Translations under genes and position numbers: made by a program
NCBI GenBank assembly: GCA_945916025.1
Contig: CAMEGD010000002.1
Coordinates: forward strand, 1 to 36,023
Direction: 5' to 3'
Length of the DNA stretch: 36,023 nucleotides
Source of the DNA: an uncultured Clostridia bacterium
Lineage (GTDB): Bacteria; Bacillota; Clostridia; Tissierellales; Peptoniphilaceae
Shown: positions 1 to 8,848 of the stretch, one piece after another
How positions within the stretch are numbered: the stretch's first letter is position 1
Layout of the letters: every line of letters begins with the position of its first letter
The notes under the pieces: generated by a model
Databases searched by the model: none
What the model saw: only the letters and a program-made list of their open reading frames with translations
Told to the model about the DNA's origin: nothing

Positions 1-548
1 ACAACTTTCAAGATGGACGTATTGTTATATTTGAAATGGCAGAAAACCTAAGTTTAGACTTAGTTAGAAAGTCTTATTTAACTAATCATATTTCCATAAA
101 TATTTCCTATGACAGGGGGAACTTTTATGATGAAAATATTTTAAAAAACTACAAGGGAGAGAGTAAGCTAGATTCTTATGGGAGGAAAGTTCCCAAGTCC
201 AGTAGGGGTTCTTGTCCTTTAATTGAATATACTTCATCTACAAGCCTTCTTACTAGAGAAGTTCTAAGGACCTATGATAGGGTCTGTAACAAAGACCTTC
301 TAATAAGGAAGATTTCAATTAGCTTTAATAACCTTTTAAGTAAAAAAGACTACAAGGCTAAGCCAAAGCAAATCAATATGTTTTCTGCCAGCAAGGTAAA
401 GACTTATTCAGATGAAGAGAAAGTTCAAAATACCATTTTAAAAATCAAAGAAAAATATGGAAAAAATGCCATACTAAAGGGGACGAATTTTGAAAAAAGA
501 GCTACAGGAAGGAAAAGAAACCAGCAGATAGGAGGTCATCAGTCATGA
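1..548 (+). CDS. Y-family DNA polymerase (UmuC/DinB-like), C-terminal part
   Basis: The reading frame is already open at base 3, so the gene starts outside the window and only about 180 C-terminal residues are seen. They match the little-finger and C-terminal region of Firmicute UmuC/ImpB-type translesion polymerases. Visible marks are the LVRKSYLTNHISINISYD stretch, a DSYGRKVPK segment, the TSSTSLLTREVL segment and the ending KNAILKGTNFEKRATGRKRN with QIGGH. The protein copies damaged DNA and is normally induced by the SOS response. The stop overlaps the next start (ATGA), so it is translationally coupled to the YolD-like gene, the usual pair in Firmicutes. The catalytic palm is outside the window and cannot be checked. 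Confidence 0.88.
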   Translation, partial: NFQDGRIVIFEMAENLSLDLVRKSYLTNHISINISYDRGNFYDENILKNYKGESKLDSYGRKVPKSSRGSCPLIEYTSSTSLLTREVLRTYDRVCNKDLLIRKISISFNNLLSKKDYKAKPKQINMFSASKVKTYSDEEKVQNTILKIKEKYGKNAILKGTNFEKRATGRKRNQQIGGHQS

Positions 549-928
549 TAAAATCTTTTTTATACCAGGATATAATAAACTTAAAAAGGCCGAAATCTAA
601 TCACGAAAAAATGTCTATAATAAATAGGGCTGCCCAGTTTGCTCCTTTTGCAGCCTTAAGCGGTCACGATGAAGCCATAATGGAAAGTGGAATTTTAAAA
701 TTTGAAAGGATTGAAATCAGTGAAGATAAGAGGTTTTTAATTGATATTAAGTTAAAGGACCTTCTTAAAAATAGGTCCAAAAAGTCTATTATAACCTACT
801 ATCAGGAAGATTTTTCTACCTATACTAGTGTAGAAGATGGGATTGACTCTTATGATGTATACAATGAAGAAATAAAACTTAGGGGAGGGACTATAATTAG
901 GTTAGATGACATATACGACATTGACTAA
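545..928 (+). CDS. YolD-like family protein
   Basis: This 127-residue protein carries the YolD-family signature near residues 22-42 (MSIINRAAQFAPFAALSGHDEAI). The usual family form is M(S/T)xxDRAAQFAPFAALTGYDEAI. The rest is small, soluble and charged with no membrane segment. YolD-like proteins sit beside Y-family polymerases in many Firmicutes and are thought to act as UmuD-like partners, but the biochemical role is not settled. Here the start codon overlaps the polymerase stop by four bases, and an AGGAGG ribosome site lies inside the end of the polymerase gene. That supports a two-gene operon. Confidence 0.85.
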   Translation: MIKSFLYQDIINLKRPKSNHEKMSIINRAAQFAPFAALSGHDEAIMESGILKFERIEISEDKRFLIDIKLKDLLKNRSKKSIITYYQEDFSTYTSVEDGIDSYDVYNEEIKLRGGTIIRLDDIYDID

Positions 929-936
929 TTTTTAGT

Positions 937-965
937 TTGAAATTTTTTGTGGCAAGTGGTATGAT
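937..965 (+). promoter_or_regulatory. Sigma-A type promoter for queT
   Basis: TTGAAA (937-942) and TATGAT (960-965) are separated by 17 bases. They lie just downstream of the yolD-like stop and about 30 bases upstream of the queT start. The short leader has no recognisable preQ1 riboswitch. Confidence 0.6.
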
Positions 966-996
966 AAGGGGCAATTAAATTTTTAGAAGGAGTATT

Positions 997-1449
997 ATGA
1001 ATTCAAAAGATATTTCAAGACAGGCTATTTTAATTGCCTTGTTTTTCATACTAATAAACACAAATCCAATAGGATGGGGTGTCCTACAGTTTAGAATTGG
1101 GGAAGCTTTAACTGTAATCCCATTTTTTAATAGGAAGTATACCTTTGCTATGATTATTGCAAGTGGCCTTGCCAACATTTTTTCTCCTTTGGGAGCTTTA
1201 GATGTTCTTGTAGGTCTTTTATGTAGTTCGATTACTTATGCTATTAGTAAGCACATTGAAAGTCCAAGGATAAATGCACTAGTTTTTTCTGTTGTATCAG
1301 GTATAATTGTATCCTTTTTATTATTAAAGGTATACAATGCGCCCTACATTCCTTCTTTCTTTTCAATATTTTTTAGTGTTTTAGTAATAACTATGGTTGG
1401 TGTAAGTATTTTTAAGATACCTGCAGTTAATAAAATTATAATGGAATAG
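997..1449 (+). CDS. queT: QueT-family queuosine-precursor transporter (ECF S component)
   Basis: This is a 150-residue integral membrane protein with about five hydrophobic segments and no soluble domain. The segment GVLQFRIGEALTVIPFF at about residues 28-44 is the hallmark of the QueT family, which usually reads LQxRxSEALTxLPxF. The next segment (AMIIASGLANIFSPLGALDVLVG) also fits. QueT proteins are substrate-binding S components that work with shared ECF energising subunits (EcfA/EcfA'/EcfT) to import queuine or preQ1; none of those subunits is encoded nearby. An AAGGAG ribosome site sits before the ATG, and the gene has its own promoter, so it is probably monocistronic. The family call is firm; the exact substrate is inferred from the family. 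Confidence 0.85.
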   Translation: MNSKDISRQAILIALFFILINTNPIGWGVLQFRIGEALTVIPFFNRKYTFAMIIASGLANIFSPLGALDVLVGLLCSSITYAISKHIESPRINALVFSVVSGIIVSFLLLKVYNAPYIPSFFSIFFSVLVITMVGVSIFKIPAVNKIIME

Positions 1450-1460
1450 GTAAAAAGCTA

Positions 1461-1489
1461 TTGACAAAATAAAGTCTAGAGAGTAAGAT
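1461..1489 (+). promoter_or_regulatory. Promoter of the pyr operon
   Basis: A full consensus -35, TTGACA (1461-1466), is followed after 17 bases by TAAGAT (1484-1489). It begins 11 bases after the queT stop and precedes the attenuator leader, so transcription should start near 1496. Confidence 0.8.
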
Positions 1490-1507
1490 AGCATATGAAA
1501 AAAAAGA

Positions 1508-1538
1508 CCTTTAATTTAAACCTGTGAGTTTAAAAAGG
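1508..1538 (+). promoter_or_regulatory. PyrR-binding loop (anti-antiterminator) of the pyr leader
   Basis: The loop CCTGTGAG (1521-1528) matches the PyrR recognition loop CCNGNGAG. It is closed by TTTAAA on both sides (1515-1520 and 1529-1534), with a lower stem CCTT/AAGG (1508-1511 and 1535-1538) separated by an unpaired TAA. In Bacillus-type control, UMP-bound PyrR stabilises this hairpin so that the downstream terminator forms when pyrimidines are plentiful. PyrR itself is not encoded in this window. Confidence 0.75.
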
Positions 1539-1585
1539 ATAACATATTTCCATTAGAGAAATTTCTCGTTATCCAAGATTTTTTT
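1537..1585 (+). terminator. Attenuator terminator of the pyr leader
   Basis: GGATAAC (1537-1543) pairs with GTTATCC (1568-1574). An inner GAGAAATTTCTC hairpin lies between them and a T-rich run ends at 1585. It lies between the PyrR loop and the pyrB ribosome site and shares its first two bases with the PyrR hairpin, as expected of a switch. Confidence 0.78.
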
Positions 1586-1607
1586 AAAAAGAAAAGGAGA
1601 AAAGATA

Positions 1608-2540
1608 ATGTTAAAAGGAAGACATTTAGTTACACCTGACGATTTATCTATTGAAGAAATTTTTGAATTAATGGAGCTTGCTCAAGATATTATTAAGAGT
1701 CCAGATGATTATTCTACATTTTGTAAGAATAAACTTTTAGGGACTCTTTTTTTTGAACCTTCAACTAGGACAAGATTGAGTTTTGAAGCTGCCATGTTAA
1801 GACTAGGAGGATCCATAATTGGATTTTCTGAAAGTGGTTCTTCTTCTACAGCAAAGGGAGAAAGTCTAATCGACACTATAAGAACTGTTGGTTGCTATAG
1901 TGATATTATTGCTATGAGACATCCTCAAGAAGGCTCAGCAACATTAGCTAGACAATATTCTTACGTGCCTATTATTAATGCAGGAGATGGAGGCCACTAC
2001 CACCCAACCCAAACTCTAACAGATTTACTAACAATTTTAGAAACTAAGGGAACCTTCGGAAACCTAAATATTGGACTATGTGGAGACCTAAAGTTTGGTA
2101 GAACTGTTCACTCTCTATTAAAGACTATGAACAAGTACAAAAACAACAAGTTTTATTTAATATCACCTGAAGAACTAAAGATACCAAATTATGTAATGAA
2201 GTTGACTTTTGATGAAGGGGCAGACAATTTTGTTGAAAATGAAAGACTTGAAGAAGTTATTTCTGAACTTGATGTTTTGTATATGACAAGGGTTCAAAAG
2301 GAAAGATTCTTTAATGAAGCTGATTATGTAAGACTAAAAGACTCTTATATCCTATCACCTGAAAAACTTAAGGCAGCAAAAGAGGATATGATAATTCTAC
2401 ATCCACTACCAAGGGTAAATGAAATTGAACTTGAAGTAGACAAGGACCCAAGGGCAAAATACTTTGACCAAGCTAGGTACGGAATGTTTGTTAGAATGGC
2501 ACTAATTATGAAATTATTGGGGGTAGAAAAGAATGCTTAG
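1608..2540 (+). CDS. pyrB: Aspartate carbamoyltransferase catalytic subunit
   Basis: PyrB joins carbamoyl phosphate and aspartate to give N-carbamoyl-aspartate, the committed step of pyrimidine synthesis. The 310-residue length is typical. The carbamoyl-phosphate site STRTR is at residues 52-56, the loop STAKGES with its lysine is at about 80-86, HPTQ is at 132-135, and the C-terminal [10 protein letters not shown] segment is present. An AAGGAG ribosome site precedes the ATG. It is the first gene of the operon behind the PyrR-type attenuator. The following pyrI gene overlaps its end by eight bases, so the enzyme is expected to be the allosteric catalytic/regulatory complex rather than the bare trimer. 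Confidence 0.97.
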   Translation: MLKGRHLVTPDDLSIEEIFELMELAQDIIKSPDDYSTFCKNKLLGTLFFEPSTRTRLSFEAAMLRLGGSIIGFSESGSSSTAKGESLIDTIRTVGCYSDIIAMRHPQEGSATLARQYSYVPIINAGDGGHYHPTQTLTDLLTILETKGTFGNLNIGLCGDLKFGRTVHSLLKTMNKYKNNKFYLISPEELKIPNYVMKLTFDEGADNFVENERLEEVISELDVLYMTRVQKERFFNEADYVRLKDSYILSPEKLKAAKEDMIILHPLPRVNEIELEVDKDPRAKYFDQARYGMFVRMALIMKLLGVEKNA

Positions 2541-2958
2541 AATTACAAGTCTAAAAAAAGGAATAGTTATTGACCATATAAAACCAGGAATGGGTTACAA
2601 GATTTTTAAATTACTCGAACTTGATGAAGCTGATTGTAGAGTAGCTCTAATTATAAATGCTGACAGTGAAAAACTAGGCAGAAAAGACCTTATAAAAATA
2701 GAAAATGAAATAGACCTAGATTTACAAGCACTTTCTATCTTAGATGAAAACTTAACTATAAATATTATTGAAGATGAAAAAATTACTAGAAAAATTGAGC
2801 TAAATTTACCAGAGGAATTTGAGGATATATTTTCTTGTAAAAACCCAAGATGTATTACAAATAGTGAAAGAAATATTCCTAACAAGTTTAAGCTTTTAGA
2901 TGAAAAGAAGAAACTATATAAGTGCGAGTATTGTGATCACTTTTTAGAAGTTGAGTAA
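2533..2958 (+). CDS. pyrI: Aspartate carbamoyltransferase regulatory subunit
   Basis: This 141-residue protein has the PyrI layout: an N-terminal nucleotide-binding domain (about 1-95, with the early segment [17 protein letters not shown]) and a C-terminal zinc domain. Four cysteines at 102, 107, 131 and 134 form the CX4C...CX2C zinc site that contacts PyrB. Binding of CTP or ATP to the N-terminal domain tunes the activity of the catalytic trimers. The gene starts inside the end of pyrB, so translational coupling probably keeps the two subunits in balance. All key features are intact. Confidence 0.95.
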   Translation: MLRITSLKKGIVIDHIKPGMGYKIFKLLELDEADCRVALIINADSEKLGRKDLIKIENEIDLDLQALSILDENLTINIIEDEKITRKIELNLPEEFEDIFSCKNPRCITNSERNIPNKFKLLDEKKKLYKCEYCDHFLEVE

Positions 2959-2959
2959 A

Positions 2960-4138
2960 ATGACTACTTTATTAATTAAAAACATTCAAATAACAGACTA
3001 TAGGGGCTCACAAATTTCAGATGTCCTTATAGAAAATGAAAGAATAAAAAAAATAGGCCCTAGTTTAGAAGGGGCTGATACTATAATAGACGGCATGGGC
3101 AAAGTCCTAATGCCCTCTTTTATAGATTTACATGCCCATTTTAGAGATCCTGGCCTTACCTATAAGGAAGATATAGAAACCGGTTCTATGGCAGCCTTAA
3201 AAGGGGGTTATACCCATGTTTTTGCTATGGCTAATACTAAGCCAGTTTGTGACAACAGGGAAACGTACGATTATATAATTAATAAGTCCAAGGACCTAGA
3301 CCTTATAGATTTATATCAAAATTACGCTGTAACTAAGGGACTAGAAGGAAGACAACTTTCAAACTTTGATGAAATTAAGGGACTAAAATTTATTTCAGAT
3401 GATGGCAAGGGGATATTATCAAATCACATGATGTATCAAGCTTGTTTAAAAGCAAAGGAAAAGGGTGTTGGCATAATGGTTCACGCTGAAGACCCAGAAA
3501 TTTCTCCTTATGATTACAGGATTGCAGAAGATATTATAACCTTAAGGGATATTTATCTATCAAAAATTACAGGTTGCAACATTCATTTTTCACACGTGTC
3601 CACTAAGGGCTCAACTGATTTAATCAGAAAGGGAAAAGCAGAAGGAGCAAATATTACCTCTGAAACAACTCCACATCACCTATTTTTCTCAGACATGGAT
3701 TATAGGGTAAATCCTCCAATTAGGACAGGAAATGATGTAGATGAACTTGTAAAAGGGCTATTAGATGGGACAATAGATGCCATATCTACAGACCACGCTC
3801 CTCACTCAAAGGAAGACAAGGAAAAGGGTTCACCAGGAATGATTGGTCTAGAAACGGCCTTTTCAGCCCTATATACTAGCCTAATTTCTAACAAAAAACT
3901 TACCTTAGAAGATTTATCAAGGGTAATGAGTTATAATCCTGGTAATATTTTAAAAATTGACCATGGGAAAATAGAAGAAGAACAAGTAGCCAACCTAGTA
4001 ATAGTAAATTTAGATACAAAATGGGAAGTAAAAAAAGATGACTTTGCTTCCAAGAGTAAAAACTCTCCTTTTATAGGACAAGTCCTAGAAGGAAGGGTGG
4101 AAGCTACAATTAGAAAAGGAAAGATTTGGAGATTTTAA
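2960..4138 (+). CDS. pyrC: Dihydroorotase
   Basis: PyrC cyclises carbamoyl-aspartate to dihydroorotate at a zinc site. Counting from the ATG at 2960 (392 residues), the metal motif DLHAHFRDP is at about 56-64. Further ligand candidates are H175 in VHAED, H209/H212 in IHFSHVS, and the late motif STDHAPHS. All fit class I dihydroorotases, and the length is normal. A TTG at 2951 in the same frame overlaps the pyrI stop. The ATG is preferred because the extra residues are not conserved in character and the sequence before the TTG is a poorer ribosome site, but either start is possible. Confidence 0.95.
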   Translation: MTTLLIKNIQITDYRGSQISDVLIENERIKKIGPSLEGADTIIDGMGKVLMPSFIDLHAHFRDPGLTYKEDIETGSMAALKGGYTHVFAMANTKPVCDNRETYDYIINKSKDLDLIDLYQNYAVTKGLEGRQLSNFDEIKGLKFISDDGKGILSNHMMYQACLKAKEKGVGIMVHAEDPEISPYDYRIAEDIITLRDIYLSKITGCNIHFSHVSTKGSTDLIRKGKAEGANITSETTPHHLFFSDMDYRVNPPIRTGNDVDELVKGLLDGTIDAISTDHAPHSKEDKEKGSPGMIGLETAFSALYTSLISNKKLTLEDLSRVMSYNPGNILKIDHGKIEEEQVANLVIVNLDTKWEVKKDDFASKSKNSPFIGQVLEGRVEATIRKGKIWRF

Positions 4139-4995
4139 TGATTATAGATAAACTTTATGAAAGAGTTAAGAATAATAGTTTTGTTTGTGTAGGACTAGAT
4201 ACAAATTTTGATATTTTGCCAGATACTTTAAAAAAAGAAGGAATATGTGATGGAATCTTTAAATTCAACAAGGAAATTATAGATTCCACCCATGACTTAG
4301 TAGCAATTTACAAACCACAAATTGCTTACTATGAAGCCTTTGGCTTAGAAGGTCTAAAGGCCTATGTAAAGACCTTAGATTATCTAAGGGACAAGGACCT
4401 ACTAACTATAGGAGATATAAAAAGAGGGGACATTGCAGATACTGCAAAAATGTATGCCAAGGCCCACTTTGAATCAGAATTAAGAACAGACTTTATAACC
4501 TTAAATCCTTACATGGGTTTTGATTCAATAGAACCATATCTTCCATATTTAGAAAGTAAAGAACATGGAGTTTTTGTCTTACTTAGAACTTCTAACAAGG
4601 GAGCAAAGGATATAGAATATCTTGAGCATAAGAAAAGACCGCTATACTACACAATTGGAGACAAACTTCAAGAGATGGGAAAAGACTTTGTTGGAAAGTG
4701 TGGTTATTCATCTTTAGGGATGGTCACAGGTGGAACTTACAATGATGAAGCTAAAGAAATAAGAGACTTATACAAAAATACTTTTTTCTTAATTCCAGGT
4801 TATGGAGCTCAAGGAGGTAAGGCAGAAGATATTAGAACTTACCTAAATGACTATAACGGTGGAGTAGTAAACTCTTCTAGAGGAATTATTAATAACTACA
4901 AAAAGTATGATGACGGAGAAAAAAACATTGGCAAATATGCTAGACAAGCAGTAATAAGTATGAAAGAGGATATTTATCTAAATGAAACAATATGA
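4138..4995 (+). CDS. pyrF: Orotidine 5'-phosphate decarboxylase (long type)
   Basis: PyrF decarboxylates OMP to UMP, the last step of the pathway. The protein is 285 residues from the ATG that overlaps the pyrC stop by one base (TAATG), with GGAG six bases upstream. The longer in-frame TTG start at 4126 lacks such a site. The catalytic D-x-K-x-x-D pattern appears as [11 protein letters not shown] (93-98 core). VGLDTN near the N-terminus and [15 protein letters not shown] are typical of the longer pyrF subfamily found in Clostridia and Actinobacteria. The C-terminal segment GYGAQGG...VVNSSRGI is the phosphate-binding part. Confidence 0.95.
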   Translation: MIIDKLYERVKNNSFVCVGLDTNFDILPDTLKKEGICDGIFKFNKEIIDSTHDLVAIYKPQIAYYEAFGLEGLKAYVKTLDYLRDKDLLTIGDIKRGDIADTAKMYAKAHFESELRTDFITLNPYMGFDSIEPYLPYLESKEHGVFVLLRTSNKGAKDIEYLEHKKRPLYYTIGDKLQEMGKDFVGKCGYSSLGMVTGGTYNDEAKEIRDLYKNTFFLIPGYGAQGGKAEDIRTYLNDYNGGVVNSSRGIINNYKKYDDGEKNIGKYARQAVISMKEDIYLNETI

Positions 4996-5713
4996 AAAGA
5001 GAAAAGTTCTTTCTAATGACCATATTGGAGAAAATGTCTACAAAATGGTTTTAGAAGGATGCTTTCAAGGGATACCTGGACAATTTTATATGCTTAGAAA
5101 CTGGGAAAATGATCCTATACTTTCTAGGCCCTTGGGGCTAGTAGATGTAGGTGAAAATACAGGAACCTTTTTGTATATGGTAATGGGAAGGGGAACTGAT
5201 AATTTTTCAAAAATAAAGGCAGGTTCTGATATATCTGTTTTTGGCCCAAGGGGAAATGGATTTATCCTAGGAGATTATAAGAAAGTAGCCATAGTATGTG
5301 GAAGCGTTGGAATAGCTCCTATGAAATATTTAGCAAGAAACCTAGACTGCGAGATTGACTTGTATGCAGGTTTTAGAGAGTTTGATTTCTTTACAGAAGA
5401 ATTTGAGGGACTAGTAGACAATATATATATTTCTTCAGACAATGGAATGGTAGGTTTCCATGGAAATGTTCTAGGACTTATGGAAGAAGTTGGAAAGGAA
5501 TACGACATGATTTATGCTTGTGGACCAATCCCAATGTTAAAGGCTCTTTCAAACAACCTAGACAGGGAAAAATTACAACTATCTATGGAAGCTCACATGG
5601 CGTGTGGCTTTGGTGCGTGTCTAGGATGTGGAATAAATACTATCCATGGAATACAAAGGGTCTGCCATGATGGTCCAGTATTTTTTGCAAGTGAGGTAGA
5701 CTTTAATGCTTAA
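4982..5713 (+). CDS. pyrK: Dihydroorotate dehydrogenase B, electron-transfer subunit
   Basis: PyrK binds FAD and a [2Fe-2S] cluster and passes electrons from the PyrD flavin to NAD+. The 243 residues show the FAD-binding RPLGLVD segment at about 49-55, a nucleotide-binding VCGSVGIAP at about 105-113, and the cluster cysteines 208, 213, 216 and 228 in the order CX4CX2CX11C. The gene starts inside the last codons of pyrF and overlaps pyrD by eight bases. The presence of PyrK shows that the neighbouring PyrD is the NAD-linked class 1B enzyme. Confidence 0.95.
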   Translation: MKQYEKRKVLSNDHIGENVYKMVLEGCFQGIPGQFYMLRNWENDPILSRPLGLVDVGENTGTFLYMVMGRGTDNFSKIKAGSDISVFGPRGNGFILGDYKKVAIVCGSVGIAPMKYLARNLDCEIDLYAGFREFDFFTEEFEGLVDNIYISSDNGMVGFHGNVLGLMEEVGKEYDMIYACGPIPMLKALSNNLDREKLQLSMEAHMACGFGACLGCGINTIHGIQRVCHDGPVFFASEVDFNA

Positions 5714-6602
5714 GACAGACTTATGTGGAAAAATATTAAAAAATCCTGTTATTGCAGCTTCAGGAACCTTTGGAAATGGGAGAGAATTTTCAGAACTAAT
5801 AGATATAAATAAGCTTGGAGGAATTTGTTCGAAGGGAGTAACTTTAAATAAAAAAGAAGGAAATCCTGGTCAAAGAATCCACGAAACATATTCAGGAATT
5901 ATGAACAGTATTGGACTACAAAATCCATCAGTAAAAGGATTTATGGAAAAAGACCTAGATTTTATGCAGTCCTTTGATACAGAAGTCTTTGTAAATTTAG
6001 GGGGCAACACCCTAGAGGAATATGTCCAAGGTGCAAAACTTTTAGAAAATACCAAAATAGACTTTATTGAACTTAACATATCTTGTCCAAACGTAAAAGA
6101 AGGGGGCATGGCCTTTGGGCTAAATTGTCAAGATGCCTATCTAATTGTATCAGAAGTAAGAAAGGCTACCACTAAAAAGCTAATGGTAAAACTAAGTCCA
6201 AATGCTAACAACTTAGTAGATGTGGCAGTTGATTGCCAAAGGGCAGGGGCAGATGCCTTGTCCCTAGTGAATACTTTTAACGCCTTAGCCATTGATATAT
6301 ATAGGAGAAAACCTGTATTTGAAAATGTTACAGGTGGTTTGTCAGGACCATGTATAAAACCAATTGCCCTTAGAATGGTAAGAGATGTTTATAAAAATGT
6401 TAAGATTCCAGTTGTTGGATTAGGTGGAATAATGAACTACAAGGATGCCATAGAATTTATAATGGCAGGGGCAACAGCTATTCAAGTAGGTACAGCAAAT
6501 TTTGTAAATCCAAATGTAATGATAGAAATTATTAATGGTATGGAAGATTTTATAGTATCTCAAGGAATAAAATCCTTAGATGAAATTAGGGGGATAATAT
6601 AG
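5706..6602 (+). CDS. pyrD: Dihydroorotate dehydrogenase B, catalytic subunit
   Basis: This 298-residue FMN enzyme oxidises dihydroorotate to orotate. The catalytic cysteine of the class 1 enzymes is C127 in [24 protein letters not shown] and NSIGLQNP form the orotate/FMN pocket, and the phosphate-binding GLGGI...[12 protein letters not shown] motif is near the C-terminus. There is no membrane helix, as expected for class 1. It overlaps pyrK by eight bases, so the two subunits are probably co-translated. Confidence 0.96.
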   Translation: MLKTDLCGKILKNPVIAASGTFGNGREFSELIDINKLGGICSKGVTLNKKEGNPGQRIHETYSGIMNSIGLQNPSVKGFMEKDLDFMQSFDTEVFVNLGGNTLEEYVQGAKLLENTKIDFIELNISCPNVKEGGMAFGLNCQDAYLIVSEVRKATTKKLMVKLSPNANNLVDVAVDCQRAGADALSLVNTFNALAIDIYRRKPVFENVTGGLSGPCIKPIALRMVRDVYKNVKIPVVGLGGIMNYKDAIEFIMAGATAIQVGTANFVNPNVMIEIINGMEDFIVSQGIKSLDEIRGII

Positions 6603-6607
6603 AAAAT

Positions 6608-7177
6608 ATGAAAGATTTAAAAGAAATGTTAAAAGACAGTGGAGCCTTCTTAGAAGGACACTTTTTGTTATCATCAGGAAAACACAGCGATGGCTACGTT
6701 CAATGTGCAAAAGTGTTAATGTATCCAGATAGGGCAGAAGAAGCCTTAAAACCAGCAGTTGAAAAATTAAGAAACTTAGACATAGACTATGTAGTTGGAC
6801 CTGCTATGGGTGGAATTATAGTAAGTTATGAAGTGGCCAGACAACTAAATAAACCTTCTATGTTTACAGAAAGAGAAAATGACATAATGACCCTTAGAAG
6901 GGGATTTAGCATAGAAGAAAACTGCAAGATTTTAATAACAGAAGATGTAGTAACTACAGGAAAATCATCTATGGAAGCTATTAAGGCATTAGAAGGCTAT
7001 AATGTTGAAATTGTAGGAATTGCCTGTTTAGTAAATAGAAGTGGCAAGGAAGAATTATTTGGTCACAAGATTTATTCTTCCATTGACCTAGATATAAAAT
7101 CCTATGACCCAGAAGAATGTCCTCTTTGTAAAGAAGGATCTGAAGTTGTAAAACTTGGTAGTAGAAAGAAGTTTTAA
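6608..7177 (+). CDS. pyrE: Orotate phosphoribosyltransferase
   Basis: PyrE attaches ribose phosphate from PRPP to orotate, giving OMP for PyrF. The 189-residue length is normal. The PRPP-binding motif ILITEDVVTTGKS occupies about 108-120. GPAMGGI (64-70) and the FTEREN flexible-loop region fit the family. It starts six bases after pyrD; the upstream G-rich stretch is only a fair ribosome site. C-terminal CPLCKEG adds a possible cysteine pair. This completes the UMP branch except for carbamoyl-phosphate synthase. Confidence 0.95.
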   Translation: MKDLKEMLKDSGAFLEGHFLLSSGKHSDGYVQCAKVLMYPDRAEEALKPAVEKLRNLDIDYVVGPAMGGIIVSYEVARQLNKPSMFTERENDIMTLRRGFSIEENCKILITEDVVTTGKSSMEAIKALEGYNVEIVGIACLVNRSGKEELFGHKIYSSIDLDIKSYDPEECPLCKEGSEVVKLGSRKKF

Positions 7178-7212
7178 ATAGGATATAATACTATTAGTAG
7201 AGGAGGTAAATT

Positions 7213-7935
7213 ATGTATTCAAAACTTTTAAAAGAAAAGGGACTAATCAATTACATTAGCGGGTCAGAATTTACCATTAGAACAAAGCTAATAGGTTCAA
7301 AAATCAAAGACGAAGTAGAAGAAATATTACAAATCATGGGAGAAAAGCCAGAAGAAATATATTCAGCAGGCCAAGTCCATGGAGATGTAATAAAGTATTG
7401 TAGTGGATATACTGGAAAGGAATACATCTTTGGAAGGGTATTTCATGATACAGATGGTTTGATAACTGACAAGGAAAATATAGCCTTATTAATAAAATTT
7501 GCAGATTGTACTCCAATTATCCTATACGACCCACTAAAAAAGGTCCAAGCAGCATTACATTCAGGCTGGAGGGGGACTGTCCAAGAAATAGGCAGAAAGG
7601 CAATTGAACTAATGGAAAAAGACTACGGGTGTATGAAAGAAAATATTTATGCCTATCTTGGTCCATCTATAGATATGGAAAATTACGAGGTTGGTGAGGA
7701 AGTCTACAATGCCTTTAAGAACTTTAAAAATAGGGATAACTTTTTTAAGAAAAAAGGAGACAAGTATTTATTAAGTATGATAGATGCCAACTTAGACCTT
7801 TTAGTAGAAAATGGTATAAAGAAAGACAATATAGAAGTTTCTAGAGAATCCACATATAAAAACTTAAGCCTAAATTCAGCTAGAAGAGATAAGGAAAACT
7901 ACAAACTAAACTCAATAATTACAATTATGAAATGA
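7213..7935 (+). CDS. pgeF: PgeF-like purine nucleosidase/laccase-domain protein
   Basis: This 240-residue protein belongs to the YfiH/DUF152 family, once called polyphenol oxidase or laccase domain. The three conserved metal-site residues are H56 (in QVHGD), C99 (in FADCTP) and H116 (in LHSGWRGT). The DTDGLIT and YLGPSI segments are also typical. Family members have been linked to peptidoglycan editing and to purine nucleoside phosphorolysis; the sequence cannot tell which applies. An AGGAGG site precedes the ATG. The gene is 35 bases behind pyrE and ends at a strong terminator, so it is probably the last gene of the pyr transcript. A TATAAT at 7184-7189 lacks a convincing -35. Confidence 0.88.
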   Translation: MYSKLLKEKGLINYISGSEFTIRTKLIGSKIKDEVEEILQIMGEKPEEIYSAGQVHGDVIKYCSGYTGKEYIFGRVFHDTDGLITDKENIALLIKFADCTPIILYDPLKKVQAALHSGWRGTVQEIGRKAIELMEKDYGCMKENIYAYLGPSIDMENYEVGEEVYNAFKNFKNRDNFFKKKGDKYLLSMIDANLDLLVENGIKKDNIEVSRESTYKNLSLNSARRDKENYKLNSIITIMK

Positions 7936-7975
7936 TAAAAAAAGCCTAGGGAATATAAGTCCCTAGGTTGTTTTT
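7936..7975. terminator. Bidirectional terminator between pgeF and the lipoprotein gene
   Basis: CCTAGGG (7945-7951) pairs with CCCTAGG (7961-7967). An A-run lies on the left and a T-run on the right, so the hairpin can stop transcription from both converging genes. Confidence 0.85.
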
Positions 7976-8726
7976 AGCTTTGACCAATCATATTTACATT
8001 TCCTTGGCCTTGGTAGTAAATTCTTTCATTAAAGTTACTACCGTCATATTCAAATATCTTAAAGTTTAAAAAGGCCGACCCTTCTTCTAAAAGGCTTATT
8101 TTTAAAATATCATCTTCAAAAAAGACATTTATCTTAATTTTTCCAAGTTGCACCCTTTGATCAAATAGTAGGTAGTCTCCATCCTTTGAGCTGGCTAAAA
8201 GAACGAACTTGTGGTTATCATCATACATAAATACGCCATTGTCATCCTTTTGAGCATCTATATATATGGAAACACTTAAGATATCCTCCGAAAAGCCTTC
8301 AAGACTAAGGTTGTAGTACTCATTTAAACCTTCTAAGTTGTACTTATCACTTAGGGATATTACATTTACAATTGGATTTTCTTCAGTTACTTCAGCTTCT
8401 ATTTCTTCTTCTACCTCTTGAAGATTTGAAACTTCTACAATGTCATTTTGATCATTATAAGTTAAGGTAATGTTTTGGCCCTTCTTTAGGTCCATAAAAT
8501 CTTCATAGGAAGAAGCATCTAACTTTAAGACTTCATTTTCACTTAAAACTTCTACGTACTTAATATCATTTTCTACATAAGTTGAACTTATACTTCCACT
8601 TACAGTTTTCAAATCTTGGACATCCTCAACACTTTCAGTATTTTCATTTGTAGGCTTTGTGTTAGAACTTGGACTTTGACATCCTACAAGAAAGACTAAT
8701 GTTAATATTAATAATAATTTTTTCAA
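7974..8726 (-). CDS. Lipoprotein of unknown function
   Basis: The 250-residue product begins with a short positive stretch, a hydrophobic run and the lipobox LVGC with the cysteine at residue 16, so it should be a surface lipoprotein. After a Ser/Thr/Asn-rich linker there is a small beta-rich module (about 40-105) and then, beyond an acidic Glu-rich linker, a second beta-rich domain to the end. I recognise neither domain. A GAGGTGA ribosome site precedes the start. It is transcribed alone on the minus strand and converges on the pyr operon terminator. Confidence 0.75.
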   Translation of the reverse strand: MKKLLLILTLVFLVGCQSPSSNTKPTNENTESVEDVQDLKTVSGSISSTYVENDIKYVEVLSENEVLKLDASSYEDFMDLKKGQNITLTYNDQNDIVEVSNLQEVEEEIEAEVTEENPIVNVISLSDKYNLEGLNEYYNLSLEGFSEDILSVSIYIDAQKDDNGVFMYDDNHKFVLLASSKDGDYLLFDQRVQLGKIKINVFFEDDILKISLLEEGSAFLNFKIFEYDGSNFNERIYYQGQGNVNMIGQS

Positions 8727-8805
8727 AATTTATTCACCTCATTTGTTTATATTTAATAGTATAATAGAAAATAGTTAAAAAAATATAACAAAATGGCAAC
8801 AAATA

Positions 8806-8834
8806 TTGTATTTTTCTTTCCTTTAACTTATTAT
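8806..8834 (+). promoter_or_regulatory. Possible citG promoter
   Basis: TTGTAT (8806-8811) and TATTAT (8829-8834) are 17 bases apart. The predicted start of transcription would be only about eight bases before the coding region, leaving room for the GGAGG site and little else. Confidence 0.4.
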
Positions 8835-8848
8835 ATAGACTGGAGGAA

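Noticed and set aside
929-996. preQ1 riboswitch before queT
   Set aside because: The 31-base leader after the promoter lacks the pseudoknot pattern; only a promoter and ribosome site are seen.
2951-2959. TTG start for pyrC
   Set aside because: It is in frame and possible, but the ATG nine bases later is a better codon and better placed; kept as a note only.
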